From the NCBI RefSeq assembly GCF_001280065.1, contig NZ_LGEA01000098.1:61055-125054 (forward strand): a stretch of 64,000 nt of DNA, written 5' to 3'. The position numbers and the translations under genes are program-made. The stretch is from Streptomyces sp. NRRL B-1140 (GTDB taxonomy: Bacteria; Actinomycetota; Actinomycetes; Streptomycetales; Streptomycetaceae). The notes beneath the pieces are model-generated. The model was not told the DNA's origin. It did not search any database and saw only the letters and a list, made by a program, of their open reading frames with translations. How positions within the stretch are numbered: the stretch's first letter is position 1; each line of letters begins with the position of its first letter. This document shows positions 32,456 to 40,438 of the stretch, one piece after another.

Positions 32456-33148
32456 TCAGGGCTTGGCGACGAACACGTGGGAAGCGATGTCGGACTCCAG
32501 CTCGGCCGCCTCGCCGCCGCTGCCCACCAGCACCCCGCCCGCCGACTCGGTCACACTGACCACCGAGCCGGGCTGCACGCCCGCCCGCCGCAGCGTGTAC
32601 ATCAGCTGCGCGTCCGTCTGGATCGGCTCGCCGATCCGGCGCACCACGACCGTCTTGCCCTCGGCGCCCGGATCGAGGCTGGCCAGCGACACCATGCCCT
32701 CGTCCAGGAACGGGTCGGCACCGTCCTTCTCGCCCAGCTCCTCCAGACCCGGGATCGGGTTGCCGTACGGCGACTCCGTCGGGTGCCGCAGCAGCTCCAG
32801 GACGCGGCGCTCCACGGCCTCGCTCATCACGTGCTCCCAGCGGCACGCCTCCGCGTGGACCTGCTCCCACTCCAGGCCGATCACGTCGACGAGCAGACAC
32901 TCGGCGAGGCGGTGCTTGCGCATCACGCGCGTCGCCAGCCGGCGGCCCTCGTCGGTCAGCTCCAGGTGCCGGTCGCTGGCGACGGACACCAGGCCGTCAC
33001 GCTCCATCCGCGCCACGGTCTGGCTGACGGTCGGCCCGCTCTGGTCCAGCCGCTCGGCGATACGGGCGCGCATGGGGACCACACCCTCTTCCTCCAGCTC
33101 GAGGATGGTGCGGAGATACATCTCCGTGGTGTCGATCAGTCCGGACAT
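32456..33148 (-). CDS. dmdR1: DtxR-family iron-dependent repressor DmdR1
   Basis: A 230-aa metalloregulator. The N-terminal winged helix (residues 1-65; SGPTVSQTVARMERDGLV) is followed by the dimerisation domain with metal ligands Met10, His79, Glu83, Cys and Glu-His in EACRWEHVMSE, then a C-terminal SH3-like FeoA domain (about 150-230). With ferrous iron it represses siderophore genes at iron boxes. The size and sequence fit S. coelicolor DmdR1 rather than shorter paralogues. In that species an antisense gene, adm, overlaps dmdR1; plus-strand frames are open here as well, but that is weak evidence in GC-rich DNA. Confidence 0.9.
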   Translation of the reverse strand: MSGLIDTTEMYLRTILELEEEGVVPMRARIAERLDQSGPTVSQTVARMERDGLVSVASDRHLELTDEGRRLATRVMRKHRLAECLLVDVIGLEWEQVHAEACRWEHVMSEAVERRVLELLRHPTESPYGNPIPGLEELGEKDGADPFLDEGMVSLASLDPGAEGKTVVVRRIGEPIQTDAQLMYTLRRAGVQPGSVVSVTESAGGVLVGSGGEAAELESDIASHVFVAKP

Positions 33149-33346
33149 ACGTGCCCCTCGAATGAGATCTGCCGGAGGCTGGACGGCTCACCGGCGTGTG
33201 CGCTGGCCCTGCACCCAATTCTGCCGGATACCACCGACAAGCGTGCCGCGGGAGGCGAAGCGGGGGATTACCCGGCCCCGCGCAAGGGTACGGACCTCTC
33301 CTTCGGCAGACGTCCCGGCGCTCGGCGCGCGCACCATACGGCCGTG

Positions 33347-33372
33347 TTGACACCACACTGGTCCAGACCGCA
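33347..33372 (+). promoter_or_regulatory. DasR-type dre site over a promoter
   Basis: ACTGGTCCAGACCGCA (33357-33372) matches the DasR consensus ACTGGTCTAGACCACT at 13 of 16 positions, including the GGTC-AGACC core. TTGACA at 33347-33352 is a good -35 box, so DasR would sit in the promoter spacer and be released by phosphorylated glucosamine. Confidence 0.65.
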
Positions 33373-33419
33373 CCGTGATGCGCGACACAAGCCGCGAGGC
33401 CTGCCCGAAGGGACCCCGT

Positions 33420-34175
33420 ATGAGCGACCGCGTGCCGGCCGGCCAGTTCCTCGACGCCGCGATCGGCCTGCTGCGGCGGCTGCGCGACGAGGAGACCGAC
33501 GGCATCACCGCGGCCGGGACGCTCCTCGCCGACACCGTCGCGGCCGGCGGCCGGCTCTTCGCCTTCGGCGCCGGGCACTCCTCCCTCGCCGCGCAGGACC
33601 TGGTCTACCGCGCCGGCGGCCTCGCGCTGATGAACCTGCTCGCCGTGCCCGGTGTCGTCGGCGTCGACGTCATGCCCGCGCCGCTCGGCTCCGCGCTCGA
33701 ACGCGTCGACGGCCTCGCGAGCGCCGTCCTCGACAGCTCCCCGCTCCGCGAGGGCGACGCCCTGCTGATCATCTCTCTGTCCGGCCGCAACGCCCTGCCC
33801 GTGGAGATGGCCATGAAAGCCCGCGCCCTGGGTGTGAAGGTCATCGGCGTGACCTCGGTGGCCTACGCCTCGGAGACGACGTCACGGCACGCCTCCGGGA
33901 CGTATCTGAAGGACCACTGCGACCTCGTCCTCGACTCGAGGATCGCGGTCGGCGACGCGGAACTCACCCACGACGCCATCCCGGCCCCCTTCGCCCCCGC
34001 CTCGACGGTCGTCACCGCGGCCCTCCTCCAGGCCGTCATGGCGACGGCCGCCACCGCCCTCGCCGACCGCGGCATCGAACCGCCCCTGCTGCGCTCCGGC
34101 AACGTCGACGGCGGCCACGACTGGAACGCCCGGGTGATGGAGCAGTACCGCGACCGGATCTTCTACCGGCACTGA
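33420..34175 (+). CDS. nagS: SIS-domain phosphosugar enzyme (NagS-like)
   Basis: A 251-aa single SIS domain protein (UPF0309 type). Sugar-phosphate binding motifs are FAFGAGHSSLAAQD (residues 40-53) and IISLSGRNALPVEMA. It is related to MurNAc-6-P etherases and phosphosugar isomerases. The orthologue next to dmdR1 in S. coelicolor has, as I recall, been named NagS and linked to glucosamine sensing and GlcNAc-6-P conversion; I could not check this. A DasR box upstream agrees with an amino-sugar role. The ATG at 33420 has GAAGGGA upstream. Confidence 0.85.
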   Translation: MSDRVPAGQFLDAAIGLLRRLRDEETDGITAAGTLLADTVAAGGRLFAFGAGHSSLAAQDLVYRAGGLALMNLLAVPGVVGVDVMPAPLGSALERVDGLASAVLDSSPLREGDALLIISLSGRNALPVEMAMKARALGVKVIGVTSVAYASETTSRHASGTYLKDHCDLVLDSRIAVGDAELTHDAIPAPFAPASTVVTAALLQAVMATAATALADRGIEPPLLRSGNVDGGHDWNARVMEQYRDRIFYRH

Positions 34176-34240
34176 GGAGGAGCGGCAGACGGACCGGGCC
34201 GGAGCGCCGGGCGCCTCTCGCTCCCCACCCGGCGGCCCGC

Positions 34241-35638
34241 TCACTCCCCGCCCGACAACCCCGCCAGATCCAGCGCCGCGGCGATCCGCACCGCCACGTC
34301 CTCCGCGTACAGGGCGTCGGAACGCTCGAAGGCACTGCGGCCCGCGCCCCGCAGGAACGTCACGACGCCCAGGGTCCGGCCCCGGCTGCGCAGCACCGCG
34401 CACAGGGCGTGCACCGCGTCCGCGGGCCACTGGCGGGCCAGGGCCCACTCCCGGGCCGCCTCCGGCCGGGCCGCGCCCGCACTCGCGCGCAGAGCCCCCG
34501 CCCGCTCCACGCACTGCAGGGCAGGGTGCCCCTCGGCGTAGCGGACGGGCAGGCTCGCGTGCCCGGACAGCCGGGTCGGCCCGGGCGCGCCGGAGGGTGT
34601 GGCGGCGACCCGGACCAGCCGGACGGGCCCCTCGGCCTCCGCGTCGGTCAGCGCACCGCCCGCGACCCGGTCGATCAGACCGTGATCGGCGAAACCGGCC
34701 AGGGCGAAGTCCAGGTGGACCGTCGCCGCCTCGGCCGGGTCCTCGCACTCGGCCGCCGCCCGGGACGCCCGGTGCAGCTGCTGCGTACGGAAGCGCAGCA
34801 GGGAGGCCTCCTGCTCGGCCTGCTTGGCCTCCGTCACGTCCTGGAACAGCCAGCCCACCCCCAGCGGAACCGGCTCCTCCGCGAGCGGCGAGGCCAGCCG
34901 CAGGAAGCCGCTGCGCCAGCATCGCCGCCGTTCCCCCTCCGGCGTCCGCACACTCACCCACACCTCGGCGGGCGCCGGGGGCGCGCCCTCCGCCAGCACG
35001 TGCTGCAGCGCGCTCTCCAGCTCCTCCACGCCCTGCGACAGCAATTCCCCGAGCGGCCGCCCCAGCACCGTCGTCCGCCCGGTGCCCAGGGCCCTGGCCG
35101 CGTGCGCGTTCACCACCGCCGGCCGCAGGTCCACGTCGACCAGCACGACACCCCAGCCGGCGTCCTCGAACAGCGCCTCGCTCAGCGCGATCGACCGCTC
35201 CAGATCGATCTGCGCGTGCACCTCGCTGAACGCGCAGTACACACCCGCCGGCTTCCCGTCGGGCCCGCGTACCGCCGCCGACTGCGTCCGCACGAGCACC
35301 CGGCCGCCGTCCTTCGTCAGCAGCGCGAACTCGTGCACCTGCCTGCCGGGGGCATGCATCGACGACAGCAGCCGGCTCTCGACCTCCTCGGCGTCGGCGG
35401 TGCGCACGGCCCACCCGGCCAGCCCGCGCCGCCCCACGGCTTCCTCCGCACTCCACCCGAGGATCCGCTCGGCCTCGCGGTTCCAGTGCGTCACGACACC
35501 GTCGGCGTCGAACGCGCACAGCGCCGCGTCCATCCCGTCCAGCAAAGCGGCAAGCAGATCCGAACCATCCGAACCGTCCCGCCCGGGCTCGTCCGGCCCC
35601 AGCTCGTCGGTGGTCCCACTACGCCGGGAAGCACTCAC
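34241..35638 (-). CDS. PAS- and GAF-domain sensory protein
   Basis: A 465-aa cytosolic sensor. The first PAS domain is near residues 30-150 (GVVTHWNREAERILGWSAEEAVG, then a PAC segment GRVLVRTQSAAVRGPDGKPAGVY). A second PAS covers about 165-290 (AGWGVVLVDVDLRPAVVNAHAARALG), a short coiled linker (TEAKQAEQEASLLRFR) follows, and a GAF-like domain fills 300-460. There is no output domain (kinase, phosphatase or GGDEF), so it probably works through protein contacts. GTG at 35638 has CAGGGGG six bases upstream; an ATG at 35698 lacks a site. Confidence 0.8.
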   Translation of the reverse strand: MSASRRSGTTDELGPDEPGRDGSDGSDLLAALLDGMDAALCAFDADGVVTHWNREAERILGWSAEEAVGRRGLAGWAVRTADAEEVESRLLSSMHAPGRQVHEFALLTKDGGRVLVRTQSAAVRGPDGKPAGVYCAFSEVHAQIDLERSIALSEALFEDAGWGVVLVDVDLRPAVVNAHAARALGTGRTTVLGRPLGELLSQGVEELESALQHVLAEGAPPAPAEVWVSVRTPEGERRRCWRSGFLRLASPLAEEPVPLGVGWLFQDVTEAKQAEQEASLLRFRTQQLHRASRAAAECEDPAEAATVHLDFALAGFADHGLIDRVAGGALTDAEAEGPVRLVRVAATPSGAPGPTRLSGHASLPVRYAEGHPALQCVERAGALRASAGAARPEAAREWALARQWPADAVHALCAVLRSRGRTLGVVTFLRGAGRSAFERSDALYAEDVAVRIAAALDLAGLSGGE

Positions 35639-35833
35639 CTGGACCCCCTGCAGGCTGCGTCCGCACGTACGGCACGTCGGTTCGCTCCTTGCAATCATTC
35701 AACTCGAACGTGACCCAGCGCACACCGAGTTCCCACAACATTGAAGGAATCGTTGTACTGCGGCAATGCCCACGTCAACGCAACAGAAACGTTCATCCGG
35801 AGGCGTCGGCAGCCCGGCCGGCGCCTCGGCCGA

Positions 35834-36250
35834 TCAACCGTCGATCAACGGCAGGGGCCCGTCGCCGCTCCCCCGCCGCGCGTACACCTCGATCTCGATC
35901 TTCATACGGGGGTCCGCCAGCCCGCACACCAACATCGTCGCGGCCGGCCGCACCTCTCCGAAGCACTTCCGCAGCACCGGCCAGCACGGCTCGAAGTCCT
36001 CCCGCTCGGGCAGCAGGTACCGCACCCGCACGACGTCCGCGAACGAACACCCGGCCGCCTCCAGCGCGGCCCCGATGTTCCGCAGACACTGTTCGGCCTG
36101 CTCCACCACGTCCTCGGAGATCGTCATGTCCGCGTAGTCGAACCCGGTCGTCCCCGACACGTGCACCCAGTCCCCGTCCACGACGGCCCGGGCGTACCCG
36201 ATCCGCTCCTCGAACACCGAACCACTGAGAATCGCCTGCCGCTTCGTCAT
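35834..36250 (-). CDS. RidA/YjgF family protein
   Basis: A 138-aa RidA-fold protein; such proteins deaminate reactive enamine/imine intermediates or bind small metabolites. Seen are VVDGDWVHVSGTTGFDY, EQAEQCLRNIGAALEAAG, and VRVRYLLPEREDFE, with Arg in the position that binds the carboxylate and C-terminal IEIEVYARRG. The C-terminal Glu of deaminating RidA is not clearly in place, so it may belong to a non-deaminating subgroup. It is divergent from a candidate small RNA promoter. Confidence 0.88.
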   Translation of the reverse strand: MTKRQAILSGSVFEERIGYARAVVDGDWVHVSGTTGFDYADMTISEDVVEQAEQCLRNIGAALEAAGCSFADVVRVRYLLPEREDFEPCWPVLRKCFGEVRPAATMLVCGLADPRMKIEIEVYARRGSGDGPLPLIDG

Positions 36251-36274
36251 GGAGTCAAGGTCTCAAAAAACAGG

Positions 36275-36303
36275 TTGATCCGAGGCCGAACGGTTTCTAG
36301 GGT
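36275..36303 (+). promoter_or_regulatory. Promoter of the candidate small RNA
   Basis: TTGATC (36275-36280), exactly 17 nt, then TAGGGT (36298-36303). This is a good SigHrdB-type promoter with no gene start within 240 bp downstream. Confidence 0.55.
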
Positions 36304-36308
36304 TGCAA

Positions 36309-36528
36309 GCACTTCAGAAGGGAGGTGGTTCGGCAGATGTATGGATACCGGACGGAAGAGGTGGCTGCGGGCTAGCGGCCCGTCACCCCACTCAGTGCGG
36401 TGCCGAGCCGGCGCGTGAGCGAGCGTGCAGCCGGCCCAATCTCAAGCAGTCACCCGACCCGCGAGTCGCCGGTACGTCCGGCCGGCTCCTCTCCGGAGGA
36501 ACCAGACTCGCGGGTCGTCTGCGTTTTT
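36309..36528 (+). ncRNA. Candidate trans-acting small RNA, about 220 nt
   Basis: Transcription should begin near 36309, 6 nt after the -10 box, and stop at 36524-36528 (TTTTT). The 3' end is a three-way structure: perfect 12-bp outer stem GACCCGCGAGTC (36456-36467) with GACTCGCGGGTC (36505-36516), inside it GCCGG/CCGGC and CTCC/GGAG hairpins, the latter with a C-rich CTCCTCTCC stretch that could pair with ribosome binding sites. The interior carries GGGAGGTGG near the 5' end but no good ORF. S. coelicolor has a reported small RNA in the corresponding place as far as I remember. Confidence 0.6.
36456..36528 (+). terminator. Intrinsic terminator with T-run
   Basis: A 12-bp perfect stem enclosing two short hairpins, followed by GTCTGCG and five T. 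A T-run is rare in this genome, which makes the call strong. It ends 22 nt before the HIT-protein start. Confidence 0.7.
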
Positions 36529-36549
36529 CCGTGGTGCTCGGGGAGGGCG

Positions 36550-37026
36550 ATGGCGGTGGGCGGGTGGCGCGAGGACCGGATCGGGAGCGCCCTGCGGGGT
36601 GAGAACCCGGCCGTGATGCGGAGGCTGGACTCCGGGTTCGCGGTGATCGGTGACGTGCAGTTCCTGCCCGGCTATGCGGTGCTGCTGACCGATGATCCCG
36701 GCGTCCAGCGGTTGTCCGAGCTGCCGCGGAGCGCGCGGCTGGCGTTCCTCGCCGACATGGACCGGCTCGGGGAGGCCGTCGAGCGGGCCTGCCGGCGGCT
36801 GGAGCCGGGGTTCCGGCGGGTCAATCTGGAGATCCTCGGGAACACCGACGCGTTCCTGCACGCGCATGTGTGGCCGCGCTACGACTGGGAGCCCGGGGAG
36901 CTCGTACGGCTGCCCGTGTGGCTCTACCCGCGGGAGCGGTGGAGCGAGGAGCGGTACGCGCTCGGGCCCCGGCACGACCGGCTGCGGGAGGCCATCGGCG
37001 AGGAGCTGGACCGGCTCGCGGGGTGA
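36550..37026 (+). CDS. HIT-superfamily nucleotide-binding protein with altered motif
   Basis: A 158-aa histidine-triad protein. The motif at residues 103-110 reads LHAHVWPR: the first two His are kept (104, 106) but the third position is Trp108 rather than His or Gln. The middle His is the usual nucleophile, so nucleotidyl or hydrolase activity toward an AMP conjugate remains possible. GGAGGGCG before the ATG at 36550 sets the start. It is immediately downstream of the small RNA terminator and converges with citrate synthase over a shared hairpin. Confidence 0.82.
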   Translation: MAVGGWREDRIGSALRGENPAVMRRLDSGFAVIGDVQFLPGYAVLLTDDPGVQRLSELPRSARLAFLADMDRLGEAVERACRRLEPGFRRVNLEILGNTDAFLHAHVWPRYDWEPGELVRLPVWLYPRERWSEERYALGPRHDRLREAIGEELDRLAG

Positions 37027-37036
37027 GGCATGCGGA

Positions 37037-37064
37037 CGGCCCCACCCCGAGTGGGGTGAGGCCG
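37037..37064. terminator. Bidirectional terminator
   Basis: A 12-position stem with one C-A mismatch, loop GAGT, between the convergent HIT and citrate synthase genes. Confidence 0.65.
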
Positions 37065-37077
37065 TGGGGCGGGCGGG

Positions 37078-38178
37078 TCAGTGGGCGATGTCCTCGTAGC
37101 CCTCGATCTCGCGCGGGTCGCGGGTGCCCGGGCCCACGTAGCGGGCCGAGGGGCGCACCAGGCGGCCCGTGCGCTTCTGCTCCAGGATGTGGGCGGACCA
37201 GCCGGCCGTGCGGGCGCAGGTGAACATGGACGTGAACATGTGGGCCGGGACCTCGGCGAAGTCCAGCACGATGGCCGCCCAGAACTCGACGTTCGTGGCG
37301 AGGACGCGGTCGGGGCGGCGGGCGTGGAGCTCGGCCAGGGCCGCCTTCTCCAGGGCCTCGGCGACCTCGAAGCGGGGGGCGCCCAGTTCGCGGGCGGTGC
37401 GGCGCAGGACCCGGGCGCGGGGGTCCTCGGCTCGGTAGACGCGGTGGCCGAAGCCCATCAGGCGCTCGCCCTTGTCGAGCGCGTTCTTCACGTAGGCCTC
37501 CGCGTCGCCCGTGCGCTCGATCTCCTCGATCATGCCGAGCACGCGGGAGGGGGCGCCGCCGTGGAGCGGGCCGGACATCGCGCCCACCGCGCCGGAGAGC
37601 GCCGCCGCCACGTCCGCGCCGGTCGAGGCGATCACGCGGGCCGTGAAAGTGGAGGCGTTCATGCCGTGCTCCGCGGCGCTCGTCCAGTACGCGTCCACCG
37701 CCGCCACGTGCTTGGGGTCCGGCTCGCCGCGCCAGCGGATCATGAAGCGTTCGACGACGGACTGCGCCTTGTCGATCTCCCGCTGCGGGACCATCGGCAG
37801 GCCCTGGCCACGGGCGGACTGAGCGACGTAGGAGAGCGCCATGACGGCCGCTCGGGCCAGGTCGGCCCGGGCCTGCTCGGCATCGATGTCGAGGAGGGGT
37901 TTGAGGCCCCAGACGGGCGCCAGCATGGCCAGGGCGGACTGGACGTCGACCCGGATGTCCCCGGAGTGCACGGGGATGGGGAACGGCTCGGCGGGCGGCA
38001 GGCCGGGATTGAAGGCGCCGTCGACGAGGAGGCCCCAGACGTTGCCGAAGGAGACGTGGCCGACGAGGTCCTCGATGTCGACGCCGCGGTACCGGAGCGC
38101 GCCGCCCTCCTTGTCGGGTTCGGCGATCTCCGTCTCGAACGCGACGACTCCCTCGAGCCCGGGTACGAAGTCGGACAT
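37078..38178 (-). CDS. Citrate synthase (type II-like, second copy)
   Basis: A 366-aa citrate synthase. It condenses acetyl-CoA (or another acyl-CoA) with oxaloacetate. Catalytic residues are visible in EHGMNASTF (first His), GPLHGGAPSRV (second His) and the terminal region with RLVRPSARYVG. It is shorter than the main citrate synthase of streptomycetes (about 430 aa), fitting the CitZ/2-methylcitrate-like class. GAGGAG seven bases before the ATG at 38178 fixes the start. Its gene is divergent from pdxH. Confidence 0.9.
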   Translation of the reverse strand: MSDFVPGLEGVVAFETEIAEPDKEGGALRYRGVDIEDLVGHVSFGNVWGLLVDGAFNPGLPPAEPFPIPVHSGDIRVDVQSALAMLAPVWGLKPLLDIDAEQARADLARAAVMALSYVAQSARGQGLPMVPQREIDKAQSVVERFMIRWRGEPDPKHVAAVDAYWTSAAEHGMNASTFTARVIASTGADVAAALSGAVGAMSGPLHGGAPSRVLGMIEEIERTGDAEAYVKNALDKGERLMGFGHRVYRAEDPRARVLRRTARELGAPRFEVAEALEKAALAELHARRPDRVLATNVEFWAAIVLDFAEVPAHMFTSMFTCARTAGWSAHILEQKRTGRLVRPSARYVGPGTRDPREIEGYEDIAH

Positions 38179-38407
38179 CAGGCGGCTCCTCGTGATGTAA
38201 GTGACAGATGGTGCTGGTGTGGGGTGACGCGTACGACCATGTGTCGGTGAGCTGGCGAAGCGTGCACCGTCCAGCGGATCCACGGTCGTGTACGGCGACT
38301 CGCGGTCCTGGCCGGTTGCCCCTGTGATGCCCCGTACGGCAGGCGGTCACCCCATCGGAACGGCACGGAAACGATATCCCCGAGTGCCACGCTTGGGGAG
38401 GGGTCAC

Positions 38408-38420
38408 GGCACTCAGTGCC
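38408..38420. promoter_or_regulatory. Palindrome GGCACTCAGTGCC upstream of pdxH
   Basis: A 13-bp perfect inverted repeat with a single central base, 42 nt before the pdxH start. Operator-like, no known match. Confidence 0.35.
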
Positions 38421-38462
38421 ATGCAGTGACGAAGGACACCGTCCGTACGGCAAGATGACCGG

Positions 38463-39131
38463 GTGACCGACCGCGACGACGTCCCCTTCGATCTGGCCTC
38501 GATGCGCAAGCAGTACCGGGCCGACGGGCTCTCCGAGACCGACCTGGCCGCGACGCCCGTCGAGCAGTTCGCGCGCTGGTTCAAGCAGGCCGCGACGGAC
38601 GGCGGGCTGTTCGAGCCGAACGCCATGATCGTGTCGACGGCCGACGCGGAGGGTCGGACGAGCGCCCGCACGGTGCTGCTGAAGCACTTCGACGAGCAGG
38701 GGTTCGTCTTCTACACGAACTACGACTCGCGCAAGGCGCGTGACCTGGCGGAGAACCCGTACGTCTCGCTGCTGTTCCCCTGGCATCCGATGGCACGGCA
38801 GGTCATCGTGACCGGGGTCGCCCGGCGGACCGGGCGGGACGAGACGGCGGCGTACTTCCGCACCCGTCCGCACGGCTCGCAGCTGGGGGCGTGGGCCAGC
38901 GCGCAGTCCTCGGTGATCTCCACCCGGGCCGACATCGACGCCGCGTACGCCGAGCTGGCCGCCCGCTATCCGGAGGGCGAGCAGGTGCCGGTGCCGCCGC
39001 ACTGGGGCGGCTTCCGGGTGGCCCCGCAGGCGGTGGAGTTCTGGCAGGGCCGGGAGAACCGGCTGCACGACCGGTTGCGGTACGTGGGGCGGCCGGACGG
39101 CAGCTGGCGGGTGGAGCGGCTCAGTCCGTGA
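38463..39131 (+). CDS. pdxH: Pyridoxamine 5'-phosphate oxidase
   Basis: A 222-aa FMN enzyme that oxidises pyridoxamine/pyridoxine 5'-phosphate to PLP. Visible signatures are [37 protein letters not shown], and the C-terminal dimerisation segment [14 protein letters not shown] ending in RVERLSP. Length and motifs are those of the standard family. GTG start, no strong ribosome binding site, with CAAGAT nearby as a possible -10. It supplies the cofactor used by SerC further right. Confidence 0.94.
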   Translation: MTDRDDVPFDLASMRKQYRADGLSETDLAATPVEQFARWFKQAATDGGLFEPNAMIVSTADAEGRTSARTVLLKHFDEQGFVFYTNYDSRKARDLAENPYVSLLFPWHPMARQVIVTGVARRTGRDETAAYFRTRPHGSQLGAWASAQSSVISTRADIDAAYAELAARYPEGEQVPVPPHWGGFRVAPQAVEFWQGRENRLHDRLRYVGRPDGSWRVERLSP

Positions 39132-39134
39132 GGT

Positions 39135-39536
39135 TCAGATGCCGATGAGCCGGACTCGGTCGCCGCACAGCCGCGCCATGTCGTCGACATCGGACGTCAG
39201 CACGGCCACGGGGCCCGGCTGCCGCAAAGCCACCTCGGCGACGGTCGCATCGATCGCGTACTTGTGGCCGTGCAGCCCGGCGGCCTTCAGCAGTTCCGCG
39301 GATGCTTTCGCGGCGCCCTCGGTCACCGGCTCGACCTTGACGCGGGAGAGCGCCCACTGCAATCGAGGCATGTTCACCCGCGCATGGCTTGCTTCCACGA
39401 TGGTGTTGGCGCAGATGACGAAATCGGCGCCCATGGCGTGCAGCACCTGGAACATCGCCAGGATCTTGCGGTCCTGGGCGATCCAGGCGGAGAGCCCCTG
39501 AGAATCCAGGACCACCGTCTCGACGTGCTCCGTCAC
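39135..39536 (-). CDS. PIN-domain toxin (VapC-like)
   Basis: A 133-aa PIN domain ribonuclease. Acidic residues expected in the active site are visible: VLDSQGLSAW (Asp10), NTIVEASHA (Glu), YAIDATVAEVAL (Asp), LTSDVDDMARL (Asp). It would cleave RNA unless bound by the antitoxin encoded just upstream; the GTG start overlaps the antitoxin stop (GTGA). It ends 3 bp from the convergent pdxH stop. Confidence 0.87.
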   Translation of the reverse strand: MTEHVETVVLDSQGLSAWIAQDRKILAMFQVLHAMGADFVICANTIVEASHARVNMPRLQWALSRVKVEPVTEGAAKASAELLKAAGLHGHKYAIDATVAEVALRQPGPVAVLTSDVDDMARLCGDRVRLIGI

Positions 39537-39781
39537 GCAGCACTCGCCGATCCGCCGGCATCCGTCGTGCCGAAGATCCTGGAGCGGGCCTCGGCCAGCT
39601 CCTCCTCGGTGAAGGCACCGCACTCCTCCTGGTGACGCACCAGGTCGGCGCCGAGCAGCTGATGCCGCAGCCGGCGTGCCACCGCCTCGGCGACATAGCC
39701 GGAGACGTTGTCGGTGAGCTTCCTGAGTTCTGCGACCTGTTCGGTCGGCAGTGTCACCGTGATGCGTGTCGTGTCCGCCAT
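39533..39781 (-). CDS. Ribbon-helix-helix antitoxin (VapB-like)
   Basis: An 82-aa antitoxin. Residues 1-40 form a ribbon-helix-helix DNA-binding unit (TTRITVTLPTEQVAELRKL, then VSGYVAEAVARRL). The acidic C-terminus (CGAFTEEELAEARSRIFG) would wrap and block the PIN toxin. ATG 39781 is preceded at 6 nt by a possible -10 box TATGCT and has no ribosome binding site, suggesting a leaderless mRNA; an ATG at 39808 is in frame but leads into the putative promoter. Confidence 0.85.
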   Translation of the reverse strand: MADTTRITVTLPTEQVAELRKLTDNVSGYVAEAVARRLRHQLLGADLVRHQEECGAFTEEELAEARSRIFGTTDAGGSASAA

Positions 39782-39787
39782 GCCACG

Positions 39788-39793
39788 AGCATA
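39788..39793 (-). promoter_or_regulatory. Candidate -10 box of the VapBC-like operon
   Basis: TATGCT on the minus strand, 6 nt before the antitoxin ATG; no ribosome binding site lies between. Confidence 0.4.
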
Positions 39794-39835
39794 CTGCGGT
39801 ATGCGCATCCAGCGTCCGCGCTGACACCTGCTCTC

Positions 39836-40438
39836 TCAGCCCAGCGTCTCCTCCAGCAGCCCCGCCCACTGGGCCACCACCCGTTCCCGGCGGGCCGTGT
39901 CGTCCGTGAGGAGGTTGGCCAGGCCCAGGCCGCGGGCCATGTCGAGGAGGCCCTGGACGGTTTCGCGGACGCCGGGGGCGGACTCGTCGGCGGCGAGGAG
40001 GTCGACGGCTATGCGGTGGGTCTCGCGGCCGACGCGGGATTCCAGCTCGGTGACGCGGGGCCGGAGCTGCTCCTCGTTGGACGCGGCGACCCAGAGGTGC
40101 AGGGCCGCGCGGAACAACGGCCCGGTGTAGAGGTCGACGAGGGCGGCGACGACGGCGTGCCGGTCGCCCGCGGCGCCCTCGGGGAACAGGTCGCGCAGGG
40201 CCGTGGAGCGTTCCTCGGCGACGTATTCGACGGCCGCGGTGAAGAGGTCCTCGCGGGTCGGGAAGTGGTGCTGGGCCGCGCCGCGGGAGACGCCGGCCCG
40301 TTCGGCGACCACGGAGACGGTGGATCCCGCCCAGCCGTGTTCGGCGAGGCAGGACACGGCTGCTTCGAGGAGCCGCTGCCGGGTGGCCCGGCTGCGGTCC
40401 TGCTTGGGGACTCTCTCCGCACGGTCGACCGTGCTCAC
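39836..40438 (-). CDS. TetR family repressor of the Atu-like operon
   Basis: A 200-aa TetR regulator. The N-terminal helix-turn-helix is near residues 15-58 (TRQRLLEAAVSCLAEHGWAG, VAERAGVSRGAAQHHFPTRE), followed by a helical ligand domain that likely binds an acyl-CoA. It is the last gene of an eight-gene operon, its GTG overlapping the stop of the crotonase gene. A CAAGCATGCTTG palindrome in the operon promoter (49946) is its probable operator. An ATG at 40447 is an alternative start. Confidence 0.88.
   Translation of the reverse strand: MSTVDRAERVPKQDRSRATRQRLLEAAVSCLAEHGWAGSTVSVVAERAGVSRGAAQHHFPTREDLFTAAVEYVAEERSTALRDLFPEGAAGDRHAVVAALVDLYTGPLFRAALHLWVAASNEEQLRPRVTELESRVGRETHRIAVDLLAADESAPGVRETVQGLLDMARGLGLANLLTDDTARRERVVAQWAGLLEETLG

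Noticed and set aside
32477..35713. Plus-strand open frame of 1078 codons over dmdR1, the SIS gene and the PAS gene
   Set aside because: It is in conflict with three well-supported genes, has an Arg/Pro/His-rich composition and no ribosome binding site; typical shadow frame in GC-rich DNA.
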